A stretch of 39,317 nt of DNA from Prochlorococcus sp. AG-412-I05 (GTDB lineage: Bacteria; Cyanobacteriota; Cyanobacteriia; PCC-6307; Cyanobiaceae): positions 1 through 39,317 of the forward strand of contig QCLC01000016.1 in assembly GCA_003214855.1 (NCBI GenBank), read 5' to 3'. The notes under the pieces were generated by a model. That model worked only from the letters and a program-made list of their open reading frames with translations. It did no database searches and was not told the DNA's origin. Position numbers and translations under genes: made by a program. Of this stretch, positions 1 to 9,444 are shown one piece after another. Positions within the stretch are counted from its first letter, which is position 1; each line of letters opens with the position of its first letter.

Positions 1-2784
1 TGGCAGGGCTGGCAGAGATGAGCCATCGTCTTGGAGCTGAGATAACACCTGCCTTGCTCGTTGCACAACGTCATCAGGCACACCAGCTAGACGGGCGGCT
101 TCAATGCCGTAACTGCGATTTGCACCACCTGCGGCCACCTGATGTAGGAACACCAAATCGTCGCCTGTTTCCTCCACCAAAACTTGAGAATTGGCGACAT
201 TGGCCAGCTCTTGGCTCAGCCCATTGAGTTCGTGATAATGGGTCGCGAACACAGTGCGGCTTCTTAGATCTGTTGCTAGGTGTTCGCTCACCGCCCAGGC
301 AATCGAAAGGCCATCAAAGGTGGCGGTGCCCCGTCCAATCTCATCGAGAAGCACCAAGGAACGATCGCTGGCGTGATGGAGAATGTTGGCCGTTTCTGCC
401 ATTTCCACCATGAAGGTGGATTGTCCTGCCGCTAGGTCATCGACGGCGCCGACGCGGGTGAAGATGCGATCTGCGATGCCAACACGGGCCTGCTTTGCAG
501 GCACCCAACTACCCACTTGGGCTAGCAACTGTATGAGGCCGATTTGACGCAGGTAGCAGCTTTTGCCACTGGCGTTTGGACCTGTGAGTACGACGAGGTC
601 AATGTCCTTGCCAAGTTCTACATCGTTAGGGATGAAGGATCTCTCTACCAGTAGTTGTTCCACCACAGGGTGTCTGCAGGTTTTGAGCTGTAGTTCTCTG
701 CTGTTATCGATTTCTGGGCAGCAATAGTCTCCAGTGGCGGCTACTTCTGCTAGGCCGACTAGCGCATCGAGTCCTGCCACGGCCCTGGCTGCTTTACGGA
801 TAGAAGTTGCCTGTTGTCCCACTTGCTCGCGCAACTGGCAGAACAGTTCGTATTCCCGTTGGCACGCCCTTGCTCTGAGCTGGAAGATCTGCCCTTCCCG
901 GGTTTTGAGATCTGGAGTGATGAAGCGTTCCTCGTTTGCCAGGGTCTGCCGGCGGATCCAGTGGTCCGGCACCATGGAAGCCTTGGCTTTGCTTACGGCT
1001 AGGAAGTAGCCGAAGGTTCGGTGGTATTGCAGGCGAAGATTGGGGTTGCCACTGAGTTTTCGTTCTTGGATTTCCTGACCTGCAAGCCAGGTGTCTTGGT
1101 CATCCAGTTGATTGCGCAGGCCATCCAGCAGCGGATCGACGTTGTCGTGCATGAGGCCTCCCTCGCTGAGGCTGAGCGGTGGGTTATTGATCAATTGCTC
1201 GCGGATACTCGCCGCCAGCTTTGGCAGGCTCTGATCCAGAGTCAGCAAGTTGTCGAGCCAGTGTGGGGCAGAGCTCAATGCATTATGTAGTTGCTCTGCT
1301 AGCTGTGGTAATCGTTCAATGCCATCGGCGATAGCTACGAGTTCGCGGGCACCAGCATGACCGGCGCCGGCCCTGCCGGCTAGCCGTTCTAGATCTCCCA
1401 TCGGTCGTAGCAAGCGTCGCAGTGAATGCCGCAGGGAGCGTGTCTCCACGAGATGGTTCACTACCGCTTGACGGGCGCGGATGGCTTTGCTGTCTAGGAG
1501 GGGGGCCTCGACCCAGCGGCGCAGGCAGCGGGCTCCCATGGCAGTGAGGGTACGGTCTACGGCCCAAAGAAGGGATCCTTGGAATTGGCCATCCCGTTGG
1601 GTGCTAGTGAGTTCTAGGTTGCGTCGGGTTTGGGCGTCGAGTACTAAGGCATCGCCAGCGAACACTGTGAGCGGATGTTCCAGGGGCATCGGTGCGATGC
1701 CTTCATCGACGTTTTCAGCGAGGGGTTGGGTGTCCCTTAGATAAGTCAGCAGTCCGCCAGCGGCCCTTAGTGCTAAAGGCACCTCTTGCAGTCCTAGTCC
1801 GTCAAGGGTGCTGAGCCGGTAATGATTGAGCAGCGTGCGCTCGGCCTCTGGCTGACTGAAGGGGGTAGTGGCCATCGTGGTTAGGAAAAGCTGCTCCGGA
1901 CACCACGCTGGCCTGCTGCTTTCTCCGCTCTGTTGAGCGATGATCAGTTCCGAAGCCTCGAGCTGAGCAAGGTGTTGGTGCAGCTCAGTGCTCCCCTTCC
2001 GTTGTGTGACCAGGAATTCGCCTGTGCTGACATCGGCATTGGCTAGACCCCAGCAAAACGGTTGGTTGCCTTGGGCTGGCTCAACTACAACGGCTGCTAG
2101 CCAATTGTTGCGGCGAGCTGTCAGCATGCCTTCGGAAAGCACCGTGCCTGGGGTGAGCACCCTGGTGATGTCGCGTTTGAGCAGTGCGCCTTTGCTTGGT
2201 GTTGCTTCTAGTTGGTCACAAATGGCCACGCTTAGCCCATGGCGGATCAATTCGGCGCAATAGCGTTCTGCAGCGTGGTGGGGGACGCCTGCCATCGGCA
2301 CACGGCCGATCCCTTTACCTCCTTCCTTGCCTGTGAGAGTCAGCTCCAGCAGCCTTGAGAGCTGAATGGCATCTTCAAAAAAGCATTCAAAAAAATCGCC
2401 GAGTCTGTAGAGCAAGATCCTTTCGGGATGTTTGGCCTTGAGTTCCACGTAGTGACGCAGCATTGGCGTGAGCTGCTCAGGGTCAACGAGGTTGTGGTGT
2501 GCCCAGGCGGGCAGGTCGTTGTCGTTATTGGCTGTTTCGAGTTGCTCTTGGCGTTCAGAATCAAGTGGGCTGCTTGGAACGGATGTTGACTGATGTCGAT
2601 TGCGTGGCCTTTTCAGGGATTCATCGACGAGCTCTTGATCAGAGAGATCGTTACGCAAAGCCCGTGTAATGGTTTCTGAGCAGCTTTCAGCGTTTGCCTG
2701 CGGTTCCAGATCACAAAACAGACTGCCTTGCAACAACTCAGCGTTGGCAGTCATTGGATCGTCCTGCCAGCGAAGAGATGGCAT
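1..2784 (-). CDS. mutS: DNA mismatch repair protein MutS (3' end beyond window)
   Basis: MutS binds base mismatches and small loops and starts mismatch repair in the cytoplasm. The minus-strand frame stays open from the ATG at 2784 to the window edge (928 codons), so the start is present and only the very C-terminus is missing. An unconserved N-terminal extension of roughly 90 residues precedes the mismatch-recognition domain, which contains the [11 protein letters not shown] stretch (Phe-x-Glu mismatch motif region) and [10 protein letters not shown]. The ATPase domain has Walker A GPNASGKS at about residues 735-742, Walker [17 protein letters not shown] and the downstream THYHEL. A second in-frame ATG ten codons in (MTANAEL) could be the true start. 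It is divergent from psbZ. The family assignment is certain. Confidence 0.97.
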   Translation of the reverse strand, partial: MPSLRWQDDPMTANAELLQGSLFCDLEPQANAESCSETITRALRNDLSDQELVDESLKRPRNRHQSTSVPSSPLDSERQEQLETANNDNDLPAWAHHNLVDPEQLTPMLRHYVELKAKHPERILLYRLGDFFECFFEDAIQLSRLLELTLTGKEGGKGIGRVPMAGVPHHAAERYCAELIRHGLSVAICDQLEATPSKGALLKRDITRVLTPGTVLSEGMLTARRNNWLAAVVVEPAQGNQPFCWGLANADVSTGEFLVTQRKGSTELHQHLAQLEASELIIAQQSGESSRPAWCPEQLFLTTMATTPFSQPEAERTLLNHYRLSTLDGLGLQEVPLALRAAGGLLTYLRDTQPLAENVDEGIAPMPLEHPLTVFAGDALVLDAQTRRNLELTSTQRDGQFQGSLLWAVDRTLTAMGARCLRRWVEAPLLDSKAIRARQAVVNHLVETRSLRHSLRRLLRPMGDLERLAGRAGAGHAGARELVAIADGIERLPQLAEQLHNALSSAPHWLDNLLTLDQSLPKLAASIREQLINNPPLSLSEGGLMHDNVDPLLDGLRNQLDDQDTWLAGQEIQERKLSGNPNLRLQYHRTFGYFLAVSKAKASMVPDHWIRRQTLANEERFITPDLKTREGQIFQLRARACQREYELFCQLREQVGQQATSIRKAARAVAGLDALVGLAEVAATGDYCCPEIDNSRELQLKTCRHPVVEQLLVERSFIPNDVELGKDIDLVVLTGPNASGKSCYLRQIGLIQLLAQVGSWVPAKQARVGIADRIFTRVGAVDDLAAGQSTFMVEMAETANILHHASDRSLVLLDEIGRGTATFDGLSIAWAVSEHLATDLRSRTVFATHYHELNGLSQELANVANSQVLVEETGDDLVFLHQVAAGGANRSYGIEAARLAGVPDDVVQRARQVLSQLQDDGSSLPALP

Positions 2785-2910
2785 CGTAAGTCTGATGTGC
2801 TGGGCAGGATGTGAAGCCTCGCGACACCCATGGCGGCCTTTTTATGAGAAGCCTCGGCCTCGTGGGAGAATTTTGGAAGATCAGAGCATTGGCTCCGCCG
2901 CCTCAACTCC

Positions 2911-3111
2911 ATGCAGATCATTTCCGACATCGCTGTGAACGCCCTGTTGTTCGCATCATTGCTTTTGGTTGTTGGGATTCCGGTGCTTTATGCAACCCAA
3001 AAAAATCCTGACGATCGCCGCAACCCTGAGATCAAAAAGATCGAAATCATTGGCGGGGTTTGGTTCCATCTTGTTTTGCTCAACGGAGCAATCAGCTTCT
3101 TGGTGGTTTGA
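2911..3111 (+). CDS. psbZ: Photosystem II protein PsbZ (Ycf9)
   Basis: This small thylakoid membrane subunit stabilises the photosystem II core and its antenna contacts. The 66-residue product has two hydrophobic segments, about residues 7-28 (ALLFASLLLVVGIPVLYAT) and 46-66 (GGVWFHLVLLNGAISFLVV), joined by a charged loop. The VVGIPV motif after helix 1 and the final FLVV match PsbZ; the length is close to the usual 62. The position between mutS and ribH matches the arrangement I recall for marine picocyanobacteria. There is no strong ribosome binding site, which is common in this group. This gene is the best single indicator that the host is an oxygenic phototroph. Confidence 0.85.
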   Translation: MQIISDIAVNALLFASLLLVVGIPVLYATQKNPDDRRNPEIKKIEIIGGVWFHLVLLNGAISFLVV

Positions 3112-3166
3112 ACCAATCACTCACTTGCTGTGATGAGAGCATGTGGGCAGTTTCTGCCACTGCATG

Positions 3167-3661
3167 ATGGCCACATATGAAGGGCGTTATACCGATGTAC
3201 AAGCTCTGCGTATAGCTGTTGTTGTTGCCAGGTTTAACGACTTGGTGACTGGCAAGCTTTTAAGTGGCTGCCTTGATTGTTTGGCTCGCCATGGTGTCGA
3301 CACATCGTCCAACAGCGATCAACTCGATGTGGCATGGGTACCGGGAGCCTTTGAGTTGCCGATCGTGACTCAGACACTCGCACTCAGTGGTCAATATCAA
3401 GTTGTGATCACTCTTGGTGCGGTGATTCGTGGTGACACGCCCCATTTTGATGTGGTGGTTGCTGAGGCCAGTAAGGGCATTGCATCAGTTTCAAGGGAGA
3501 CAGGTGTGCCGGTGATTTTTGGTGTTTTAACGACCGACACGATGCAGCAGGCGCTTGAACGGGCTGGCATCAAGAGTAATTTGGGCTGGAGTTATGGCCT
3601 ACAGGCTTTAGAGATGGGCTCGCTGATGGCAGTGCTTCGCTCAGCCACTTCCGCCAGCTGA
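3167..3661 (+). CDS. ribH: 6,7-dimethyl-8-ribityllumazine synthase
   Basis: Lumazine synthase condenses 5-amino-6-ribitylamino-uracil with 3,4-dihydroxy-2-butanone 4-phosphate, the penultimate step of riboflavin synthesis, usually as an icosahedral 60-mer. Visible signatures are the N-terminal [11 protein letters not shown], the WVPGAFELP substrate loop, and [15 protein letters not shown] carrying the catalytic His, followed by a conserved GVLTTDT. I chose the ATG at 3167 (MATYEGR) over an upstream in-frame GTG at 3143 because the added residues (GSFCHCM) are not family-like; an ATG at 3164 is equally possible. The product is about 164 residues, normal for the family. Confidence 0.96.
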   Translation: MATYEGRYTDVQALRIAVVVARFNDLVTGKLLSGCLDCLARHGVDTSSNSDQLDVAWVPGAFELPIVTQTLALSGQYQVVITLGAVIRGDTPHFDVVVAEASKGIASVSRETGVPVIFGVLTTDTMQQALERAGIKSNLGWSYGLQALEMGSLMAVLRSATSAS

Positions 3662-3739
3662 TTGATTGGAATTGACCAGTTCCCCTTCGGTGGTGCATGC
3701 TGTCTTTGTCCAAGGGGAGACATCCCTAAGGCATGTGTT

Positions 3740-3811
3740 GCGGATGTAGCTCAGTGGTAGAGCATCTCCTTGCCAAGGAGAGGGTCGAGAGTTCGAATCT
3801 CTTCATCCGCT
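3740..3811 (+). tRNA. tRNA-Gly (anticodon GCC)
   Basis: The 72-base cloverleaf has acceptor arms GCGGATG / CATCCGC with discriminator T, a D arm GCTCAGTGGTAGAGC, anticodon arm TCTCC-TTGCCAA-GGAGA with anticodon GCC, and T arm GAGAGTTCGAATCTCT. No CCA is encoded. Its 3' end (TTCATCCGCTT) recurs near 9331, see findings. It lies just before the 3' end of the convergent GNAT gene. Confidence 0.97.
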
Positions 3812-3822
3812 TGTCAAGTTGT

Positions 3823-4293
3823 TCAAGGTCTGCTTAAGACCTGTTCTAAACAAATTAATTGCTGTTTCTTGGTTTTCTGGAAGCCGAGTTGCTTGTAGAA
3901 GTCTGTACTTTTTGTTGTCATTAGATAGACCCGCTCAACAGTGCTGATAGAGGGTGCACTGAGTAGGGCTTCCACAACTTGGCGGCCTAGGCCACACCCT
4001 TGAAGGTCGCCGGCGACGACCACATCCCAGAGCACGGCACGGTAGATGCCGTCACTGGTAGCCCGGCCAAAGCCGATCATGCGTTTGCCACACCAGAGGG
4101 TTATCACTACGGTGCTGCCAGCAAGCAGGCGGCGCAGTTGGGGGATGCTGCGGCCACTAGCCCAGAAAGCGTGTTTATTGAATAAGCGCTGCAACTTCAG
4201 TAAGCCGCGTGTTGGTCGTAGGCCTGGTCCAAGGCCAAACCAACGCAGCCCGGGAGCACCAGGGGCGTGTTGGATTAGGCGGATGGCTGCCAT
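3823..4293 (-). CDS. GNAT-family N-acetyltransferase
   Basis: The 156-residue protein has the GNAT fold signature: a beta-strand pair around residues 60-90 (MIGFGRATSDGIYRAVLWDVVV), then the acetyl-CoA pyrophosphate loop QGCGLGRQVVEALL, and a C-terminal YLMTTKSTDFYKQLGFQ typical of GNAT motif B. The substrate is unknown; small stand-alone GNATs of this kind acetylate amines of metabolites or proteins. It is convergent to the tRNA-Gly gene and starts about 45 bases from the divergent rfbA. A perfect 6-bp inverted repeat (AGGTCT/AGACCT, 3826-3842) overlaps its last codons but lacks a T-run. Confidence 0.85.
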   Translation of the reverse strand: MAAIRLIQHAPGAPGLRWFGLGPGLRPTRGLLKLQRLFNKHAFWASGRSIPQLRRLLAGSTVVITLWCGKRMIGFGRATSDGIYRAVLWDVVVAGDLQGCGLGRQVVEALLSAPSISTVERVYLMTTKSTDFYKQLGFQKTKKQQLICLEQVLSRP

Positions 4294-4338
4294 TGATCGA
4301 GCTCCATGGCAGCATCCTCTCAGCGACAGAGTTCAATG

Positions 4339-5235
4339 ATGCGCAAAGGCATCATCCTTGCTGGGGGCAGTGGCACGCGTCTGCATCCGATCACTCTGGC
4401 TGTCAGCAAGCAGTTGCTGCCTGTTTACGACAAGCCCATGGTCTATTACCCGCTAACCACGCTGATGTTGGCGGGTATCAGGCAGGTATTGATCATCACC
4501 ACTCCAAATGATCAGGCGGCTTTTCAGCGCTTGCTTGGAGATGGCAGTGCCTTGGGGATGGAGATTCGCTATGCGGTGCAGCCCAGTCCTGATGGTTTGG
4601 CTCAGGCGTTTGTGATTGGGGCTGATTTTTTAGCTGAAGCACCAGCAGCATTAGTGCTCGGAGATAACTTGTTTCACGGTCATGATTTGGTCCCCCAGCT
4701 TTTGGCTAGCAATGCTGCTGGTGCTGGTGCCACGGTGTTTGCTTATCCGGTGCGTGATCCAGAGCGTTATGGCGTTGTCGAGTTTGCTGTTGATGGGCAG
4801 GTGTTGAGTATTGAGGAGAAGCCTGAAAAGCCAAGGAGTCGCTATGCCGTGACCGGTCTTTATTTCTATGACTCCACGGTGGTCGAGCGTGCTAGGCGCG
4901 TGGAACCATCGCTGCGTGGAGAACTTGAGATTACGGATCTCAATCGTCAGTATTTGAGCGAAGGATCACTGCGCGTGGAATTAATGGGTCGTGGCATGGC
5001 TTGGTTGGATACGGGCACCTGTGATTCCTTGCATGAGGCTGCGGCTTATATCCGCACCTTGGAGCATCGACAGGGTCTCAAGGTTGGTTGCCCTGAAGAG
5101 GTGGCTTGGCGGTTGGGATGGATCACGGCTGAGCAGTTGGCCAATTTGGCTGCTCCCCTATGCAAGAGCGGTTATGGCGACTATCTCCTGCAAGTCCTTG
5201 AGAATCCTCAAGCAGGATCCACCAATGCAAGCTGA
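4339..5235 (+). CDS. rfbA: Glucose-1-phosphate thymidylyltransferase (RmlA)
   Basis: RmlA joins dTTP and glucose-1-phosphate to give dTDP-glucose, the first step of dTDP-L-rhamnose synthesis. The N-terminus reads [19 protein letters not shown], the nucleotidyltransferase signature, followed by [20 protein letters not shown] and [20 protein letters not shown] are the family active-site blocks; [13 protein letters not shown] lies near the end. The start is taken as the second of two adjacent ATGs (4336, 4339); an ORF extension to 4306 adds non-conserved residues. The 3' end overlaps rfbC by 11 bases, implying co-transcription. Confidence 0.96.
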   Translation: MRKGIILAGGSGTRLHPITLAVSKQLLPVYDKPMVYYPLTTLMLAGIRQVLIITTPNDQAAFQRLLGDGSALGMEIRYAVQPSPDGLAQAFVIGADFLAEAPAALVLGDNLFHGHDLVPQLLASNAAGAGATVFAYPVRDPERYGVVEFAVDGQVLSIEEKPEKPRSRYAVTGLYFYDSTVVERARRVEPSLRGELEITDLNRQYLSEGSLRVELMGRGMAWLDTGTCDSLHEAAAYIRTLEHRQGLKVGCPEEVAWRLGWITAEQLANLAAPLCKSGYGDYLLQVLENPQAGSTNAS

Positions 5236-5833
5236 AGTCTTGACTACCTCTGCAGGGATCCATCTAAAAGGGCCGTTGTTGTTGTCTCCTCAGGTGCATG
5301 GCGATGAGAGGGGATTTTTCTTTGAGAGTTGGAATCAGCGTCGCTGGCAGAACGTTTTGGCAAGTCATGGGCAGAAAGCGCCTGATTTTGTCCAAGACAA
5401 TCACTCGCGTTCATCTTGTGGCGTGCTGCGCGGACTTCACTATCAATTGCCGCCGCATCCCCAGGGCAAGCTGGTGCGTTGCGTAGTCGGTGAGATCTTT
5501 GATGTCGCAGTTGATCTGCGCCGTAGTTCAGCAACGTATGGTCAGTGGGTCGGAGCTCATTTGAGTGCTGAGAACCATCAGCAGCTTTGGATACCGGTTG
5601 GCTTTGCCCATGGTTTTCTGACTCTCTCAGAGAGTGCTGAGGTGCTTTATAAAGCCACGGATTTCTGGAGTCGCAATTGTGAACGGGCGATCCGCTGGGA
5701 TGATCCACCCCTAGGAATTGCCTGGCCTGTTGTGCACGACGTGGATGGAGATCAGATTCAAGCATCTCTTTCTCAGAAGGATGCTGTTGCTCCTTTGATG
5801 GAGGAGCTGTCTGCAGCTGAAACCTTCAAATGA
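5225..5833 (+). CDS. rfbC: dTDP-4-dehydrorhamnose 3,5-epimerase (RmlC)
   Basis: RmlC epimerises C3 and C5 of dTDP-4-keto-6-deoxyglucose on the way to dTDP-L-rhamnose. The 202-residue product shows [12 protein letters not shown] near the N-terminus, [20 protein letters not shown] with the catalytic His, [19 protein letters not shown], and [16 protein letters not shown], all cupin-fold RmlC landmarks. The start ATG at 5225 overlaps the rfbA stop by 11 bases; the reading frame is open further upstream, but that stretch only shadows rfbA. The last codons (AETFK, stop) fall in a 30-base segment duplicated 54 bases downstream. Confidence 0.95.
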   Translation: MQAEVLTTSAGIHLKGPLLLSPQVHGDERGFFFESWNQRRWQNVLASHGQKAPDFVQDNHSRSSCGVLRGLHYQLPPHPQGKLVRCVVGEIFDVAVDLRRSSATYGQWVGAHLSAENHQQLWIPVGFAHGFLTLSESAEVLYKATDFWSRNCERAIRWDDPPLGIAWPVVHDVDGDQIQASLSQKDAVAPLMEELSAAETFK

Positions 5834-5899
5834 AGGGCATACAAGCCCCTTAGCATTAGCTGAGAGATGGCTGAAACCTTCAGATGAAGGGTATACAAG
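5816..5899 (+). repeat. Pair of 30-base direct repeats at the rfbC 3' end
   Basis: Copy 1 is 5816-5845 and copy 2 is 5870-5899. They differ at 2 of 30 positions and begin GCTGAAACCTTC. Copy 1 includes the last codons and stop of rfbC and 12 bases beyond it; copy 2 would encode the same AETF(K/R)-stop ending but lies outside any gene. The repeat sits exactly where the metalloprotease gene interrupts the rhamnose cluster. Confidence 0.85.
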
Positions 5900-5954
5900 A
5901 GTCTTGTTTTGAGTAGCCTGAATCAGGCTCTGAAGCAGGATTGAGTAAGTTATT

Positions 5955-7148
5955 ATGTGTTTCTTGTGTGAAGTTAATCGGCAAATAGAACTAAAAACTG
6001 GTGGCTATAACTATGGCAGCACTGCAATGAGGGCAATTGCGGCGAATGAGCTGATTGGAGAAGATTTTGCGTCTTTTACGCGGGGTCAGCTCAATCGTGA
6101 CGGTTTTATCGATATTTATTTGCATACTCCTGGTGGTGCAGTGACGGTAGGAGGGGGGAGTTTCGGTAGCCAAACAATTTCCAGCCTTCCGATTAGTGCA
6201 GCAGATCAACAGTTTCTTCAGGATATTGTGCTGTTCCTTGATCAGCGCCTGGACGCTGAGTTTCGCTTTGCTAGTGACAAAGAGGTTAGCGATATTCAAT
6301 TGTATTACGACAGTGAGATTGATCTTGGGGGTGACACTCTGGGTCTCGCCACGACGAATACTCAGGCGGGTCGTGATTGGTGGGAGCTATTTATCAATAC
6401 ACCGGCTTTTGGTAATGATTTGAACTATTTGCGTTATTCCCTCATCCATGAATTGGGCCATGCTCTTGGGCTTGAGCATCCTTTTGATAACACTGATGGT
6501 GATGTCGTCGATGGGATTACGGATCCATGGACCAGTGCCTATCCAGAAGATACTGTGATGGCCTATCGCTCTCCTTCTACAGGGAGTTGGCCGAATGCCT
6601 ATACCGTTAATGATTTAGAGGCTTTGGTATCGATTTGGGGCGCTGAAAAGCAGGTTTTCTCTAATCAGTCAGAAGAGATTTTTGGTGGAGATTACAGCGA
6701 AGTAATCATCGCGGCTGGCGGGGACGATGTATTGGTCGGTGCTGGTGGCAATGATGAGCTCTTGGGTGGCAGAGGTTTTGATCTGGTACGCGGAGGCCCT
6801 GGCGATGATGTTGTTCGAGGAGGCAAGAATGCAGATCAGTTGTATGCAGGCAGTGGTAACGACATGTTGAGGGGAGGGCGCGGAGATGACCAGCTCACCG
6901 GTGGAGTTGGTGATGACCTGTACTGGGGTGGCCCAGGAGCCGATCTGTTTCGCTTCAGCTCCGGCAATGACAGCGTGTTTGATTTCAAGATTGCTGCCGC
7001 TGATCGCCTTGGCTTAGAAGTTGGTTTGAGTTATTCCATTGCTCAGCAGGGCAACGATCTGCTTGTGCAGACCTCTCTTGGCACGATCACGCTAATGGGC
7101 ATCAATATTTCTGAATTTGATGTCAATACTCAGATCATTAACCTTTAG
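5955..7148 (+). CDS. Serralysin-like RTX zinc metalloprotease
   Basis: This is a predicted secreted metalloprotease of 397 residues. The metzincin zinc site HELGHALGLEH is at residues 165-175, and the Met-turn VMAYRS is centred on Met202. From about residue 240 to 335 there are glycine/aspartate RTX nonapeptides (for example GAGGNDELL, GGPGDDVVR, GSGNDMLRG, GGRGDDQLT, GGVGDDLYW), which fold as a calcium-binding beta-roll. A C-terminal hydrophobic tail follows, as in type I secretion substrates. No N-terminal signal peptide is seen, also consistent with type I export, and such an exporter lies at 35-39 kb. The ATG at 5955 has no clear ribosome site; Met25 is an alternative start. It is unusual in sitting inside the rhamnose gene cluster. 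Confidence 0.9.
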   Translation: MCFLCEVNRQIELKTGGYNYGSTAMRAIAANELIGEDFASFTRGQLNRDGFIDIYLHTPGGAVTVGGGSFGSQTISSLPISAADQQFLQDIVLFLDQRLDAEFRFASDKEVSDIQLYYDSEIDLGGDTLGLATTNTQAGRDWWELFINTPAFGNDLNYLRYSLIHELGHALGLEHPFDNTDGDVVDGITDPWTSAYPEDTVMAYRSPSTGSWPNAYTVNDLEALVSIWGAEKQVFSNQSEEIFGGDYSEVIIAAGGDDVLVGAGGNDELLGGRGFDLVRGGPGDDVVRGGKNADQLYAGSGNDMLRGGRGDDQLTGGVGDDLYWGGPGADLFRFSSGNDSVFDFKIAAADRLGLEVGLSYSIAQQGNDLLVQTSLGTITLMGINISEFDVNTQIINL

Positions 7149-7167
7149 CCTCTCGCCCGTCTCTTCA

Positions 7168-8088
7168 ATGCCTTTGCGGGTTTTATTAACAGGCTCTAAA
7201 GGGCAGTTGGGTCAGGCATTGATTCGGTCTTGTCCAGCAGATGTTGAGTTGGTTGCTTGTGACCGTTCACAGTTAAATCTTGAACATGCCGATGCTTGTA
7301 AAGCCATCGTTGAAACACATCGGCCTGATTGGGTTATCAATGCAGGCGCTTATACAGCTGTTGATCGAGCAGAGCAAGAGCCACGGATTGCACAAGTTGT
7401 TAATGCTGATGGGCCGAAGGCCTTGGCATTGGTCCTGGCTCGTCATGGTGGGCGGATGTTGCAGCTGAGTACTGATTATGTCTTTGATGGTCAGCAGGGC
7501 ATGCCATATCAGCCCCAGCAATGTGTTTTGCCAATGGGTGTGTATGGCACCAGTAAGGCAGCTGGTGAAGAACAAGTGCTAAATGTTTTGGGTGATCGGG
7601 CACATGTGCTGCGAACCAGTTGGCTCTATGGACCGGTTGGCAGCAATTTTTTGCTCACGATGTTGAGGCTGCATCAGGCGAAAGCTGCGGCAGGGGAGCC
7701 ATTGGCAGTGGTTGCTGATCAGGTTGGCTGCCCTACCAGCACCTTGGGCCTGGCCGCAGCCTGTTGGCGATTGATTCAGCGGGCTAGTCAAGTGCAAGAT
7801 GAAGGGATCCAAGAGCAGCAGCTGCCATCGATTCTCCATTGGAGTGATGCTGGAGCCGCAAGTTGGTATGACTTTGCTGTGTCTATTGGTGAGCTGGGCG
7901 TAGCGGCAGGGATGCTTCAACAAGCGGCGACGGTCATACCCATTACAACTGCCGATTACCCCACTCGAGCAAGGCGTCCTAGTTATTCACTGCTTGATTG
8001 CAGTCTCACTTCGGCTGCTCTTGGACTCGAACCACAGCACTGGCGAGAATCCTTAAAAGCGGTGATCGCCGTGTTGGCTTCTGCCTAG
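7168..8088 (+). CDS. rfbD: dTDP-4-dehydrorhamnose reductase (RmlD)
   Basis: RmlD reduces dTDP-4-keto-L-rhamnose with NAD(P)H to dTDP-L-rhamnose. The N-terminal MPLRVLLTGSKGQLGQAL is the Rossmann glycine motif; LSTDYVFDGQQGMPY and YGTSKAAGEEQVL carry the extended-SDR catalytic Thr and Tyr-x3-Lys; LRTSWLYG is the usual RmlD block. I start at 7168 (MPLRVLL), 19 bases after the metalloprotease stop; an upstream in-frame ATG at 7117 would add 17 non-conserved residues overlapping that gene. The product is 306 residues, typical. Confidence 0.95.
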   Translation: MPLRVLLTGSKGQLGQALIRSCPADVELVACDRSQLNLEHADACKAIVETHRPDWVINAGAYTAVDRAEQEPRIAQVVNADGPKALALVLARHGGRMLQLSTDYVFDGQQGMPYQPQQCVLPMGVYGTSKAAGEEQVLNVLGDRAHVLRTSWLYGPVGSNFLLTMLRLHQAKAAAGEPLAVVADQVGCPTSTLGLAAACWRLIQRASQVQDEGIQEQQLPSILHWSDAGAASWYDFAVSIGELGVAAGMLQQAATVIPITTADYPTRARRPSYSLLDCSLTSAALGLEPQHWRESLKAVIAVLASA

Positions 8089-8127
8089 GCTCACCGATTC
8101 GCTAAGAATGTCGCCAGTAACCGAAGC

Positions 8128-9195
8128 ATGATGCGGGTTTTGGTGACAGGTGGAGCGGGATTTATTGGTGGTGCAGTGGTTCGGCGCCTGTTGGCAGAAA
8201 GAGGCACCATCGTCTTTAACCTCGACAAGCTTGGTTACGCCAGTGATCTCACTGCTATTCAGCAGCAATTAGCTGGTAGTGATCTGCAGCGTTATGTGCT
8301 GCAAGAGGTCAACCTTGTTGATGCGGAGAACACGGCCGCAGCGGTGAAGCAAGCGGATCCTGATCTGGTGATGCATCTCGCCGCTGAAAGTCATGTGGAT
8401 CGCTCGATTGATGGGCCTGGGGAGTTTCTGGCTAGCAATGTGAGCGGCACTTTTAATCTTTTGCAGGCAGTGAGGATGCATTGGGAGGCTTTGCCAGTTG
8501 AACGGCAAGAGCAGTTCCGTTTTCATCACATCAGCACTGATGAAGTCTTTGGCTCTTTAGGAGAAAGCGGGCGCTTTTCAGAAACCACTCCATACGATCC
8601 ACGTAGCCCTTATTCGGCCACCAAGGCTGCCAGCGATCACTTGGTGATGGCTTGGCATCACACCTATGGCTTGCCAGTTGTGCTCACAAACTGCAGCAAC
8701 AACTATGGCCCTTGGCAGTTTCCGGAAAAGCTGATCCCTGTTGTCATTCTCAAGGCCTTGGCGGGTGAGCCGATACCTCTCTATGGAGATGGTGCCAACG
8801 TGCGTGATTGGTTATACGTCGAAGATCACGTTGATGCTCTGTTATTGGCAGCCAGGGAAGGCCACCTTGGGGAAAGTTATTGCGTCGGAGGATATGGAGA
8901 GCTTTCTAACAGGGAGCTGGTGGTGGCAATTTGTGAGTTGCTTGATCATTTGCACCCTGAGGGTGGTGGACATGCACGTCTGATTACTCGTGTTGCGGAC
9001 CGTCCTGGTCATGACCGCCGCTATGCGATCGACCCGACGCGGATTAGCACTGAGCTGGGCTGGCAACCGAGCTATGGCTTCAAGCAGGGCCTGGAGGTCA
9101 CGGTGCGTTGGTATCTCAGTAACCTTGACTGGTGCCAAGCAGTGCGCAAGCGGGCTAGATACAGCGGAGAACGGATCGGGACTCGCAGTAGTTAG
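8128..9195 (+). CDS. rfbB: dTDP-glucose 4,6-dehydratase (RmlB)
   Basis: RmlB converts dTDP-glucose to dTDP-4-keto-6-deoxyglucose. The features are MRVLVTGGAGFIGGAVV (NAD-binding), LAAESHVDRSIDGP, HISTDEVFGSLGE with the catalytic Thr-Asp-Glu set, YSATKAASDHLV (Tyr-x3-Lys), NCSNNYGPWQFPEKLIP and VRDWLYVEDHVDAL. The length of 355 is normal. Two adjacent ATGs (8128, 8131) are possible starts. It completes the four-gene rhamnose set with rfbA, rfbC and rfbD, about 40 bases downstream of rfbD. Confidence 0.96.
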   Translation: MMRVLVTGGAGFIGGAVVRRLLAERGTIVFNLDKLGYASDLTAIQQQLAGSDLQRYVLQEVNLVDAENTAAAVKQADPDLVMHLAAESHVDRSIDGPGEFLASNVSGTFNLLQAVRMHWEALPVERQEQFRFHHISTDEVFGSLGESGRFSETTPYDPRSPYSATKAASDHLVMAWHHTYGLPVVLTNCSNNYGPWQFPEKLIPVVILKALAGEPIPLYGDGANVRDWLYVEDHVDALLLAAREGHLGESYCVGGYGELSNRELVVAICELLDHLHPEGGGHARLITRVADRPGHDRRYAIDPTRISTELGWQPSYGFKQGLEVTVRWYLSNLDWCQAVRKRARYSGERIGTRSS

Positions 9196-9321
9196 CGCTG
9201 TTCTGAGCTGGTTCTCTTATTTGGGTCATGGTTGTGGCAAAACAGATATGTAGCTCGTAAAGACATCTCTATGTCTAGTCTTTTTGCTTTTTTGTGAACG
9301 AGCAGCTGCCGACCGTTTGGG

Positions 9322-9339
9322 GCGGATCGGTTCATCCGC
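9322..9339 (+). other. Inverted repeat in the spacer after rfbB
   Basis: GCGGAT, six bases, ATCCGC form a perfect 6-bp hairpin followed only by TTTAT, so it is a weak candidate terminator for the rhamnose genes. The arms equal the tRNA-Gly acceptor arms, and TTCATCCGCTT at 9331-9341 repeats the tRNA 3' end exactly, so it may instead be a tRNA-derived scar. The rest of the 249-base spacer (9196-9444) shows nothing recognisable. Confidence 0.35.
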
Positions 9340-9444
9340 TTTATCAAGGGTTCTGGAGCTTGTAAAGGATCTGAGCAGTAGGAGCTTGTTTGTAGTGAAT
9401 ACCCAGGCGTTTGATTTTTTATTTCGCATCGCCATGGCTTTGCG

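Noticed and set aside
3681-3718. Inverted repeat TCCCCTT/AAGGGGA between ribH and tRNA-Gly
   Set aside because: The loop is over 20 bases and there is no T-run, so I do not call it a terminator or structured RNA.
5244-5765. 173-codon open frame on the minus strand opposite rfbC
   Set aside because: It is antisense to a clearly conserved gene, has His/Gln/Ser-rich composition without any motif, and reflects the codon bias of rfbC.
5915-5929. Palindrome AGCCTG-AAT-CAGGCT upstream of the metalloprotease
   Set aside because: The loop is only 3 bases, there is no T-run on either strand and no promoter next to it; too little to name an operator.
6700-6960. Short repeated GGxGxD coding units considered as a DNA repeat or CRISPR-like array
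   Set aside because: The periodicity is in the protein (RTX nonapeptides) and the units differ at DNA level; there are no constant repeats with variable spacers.
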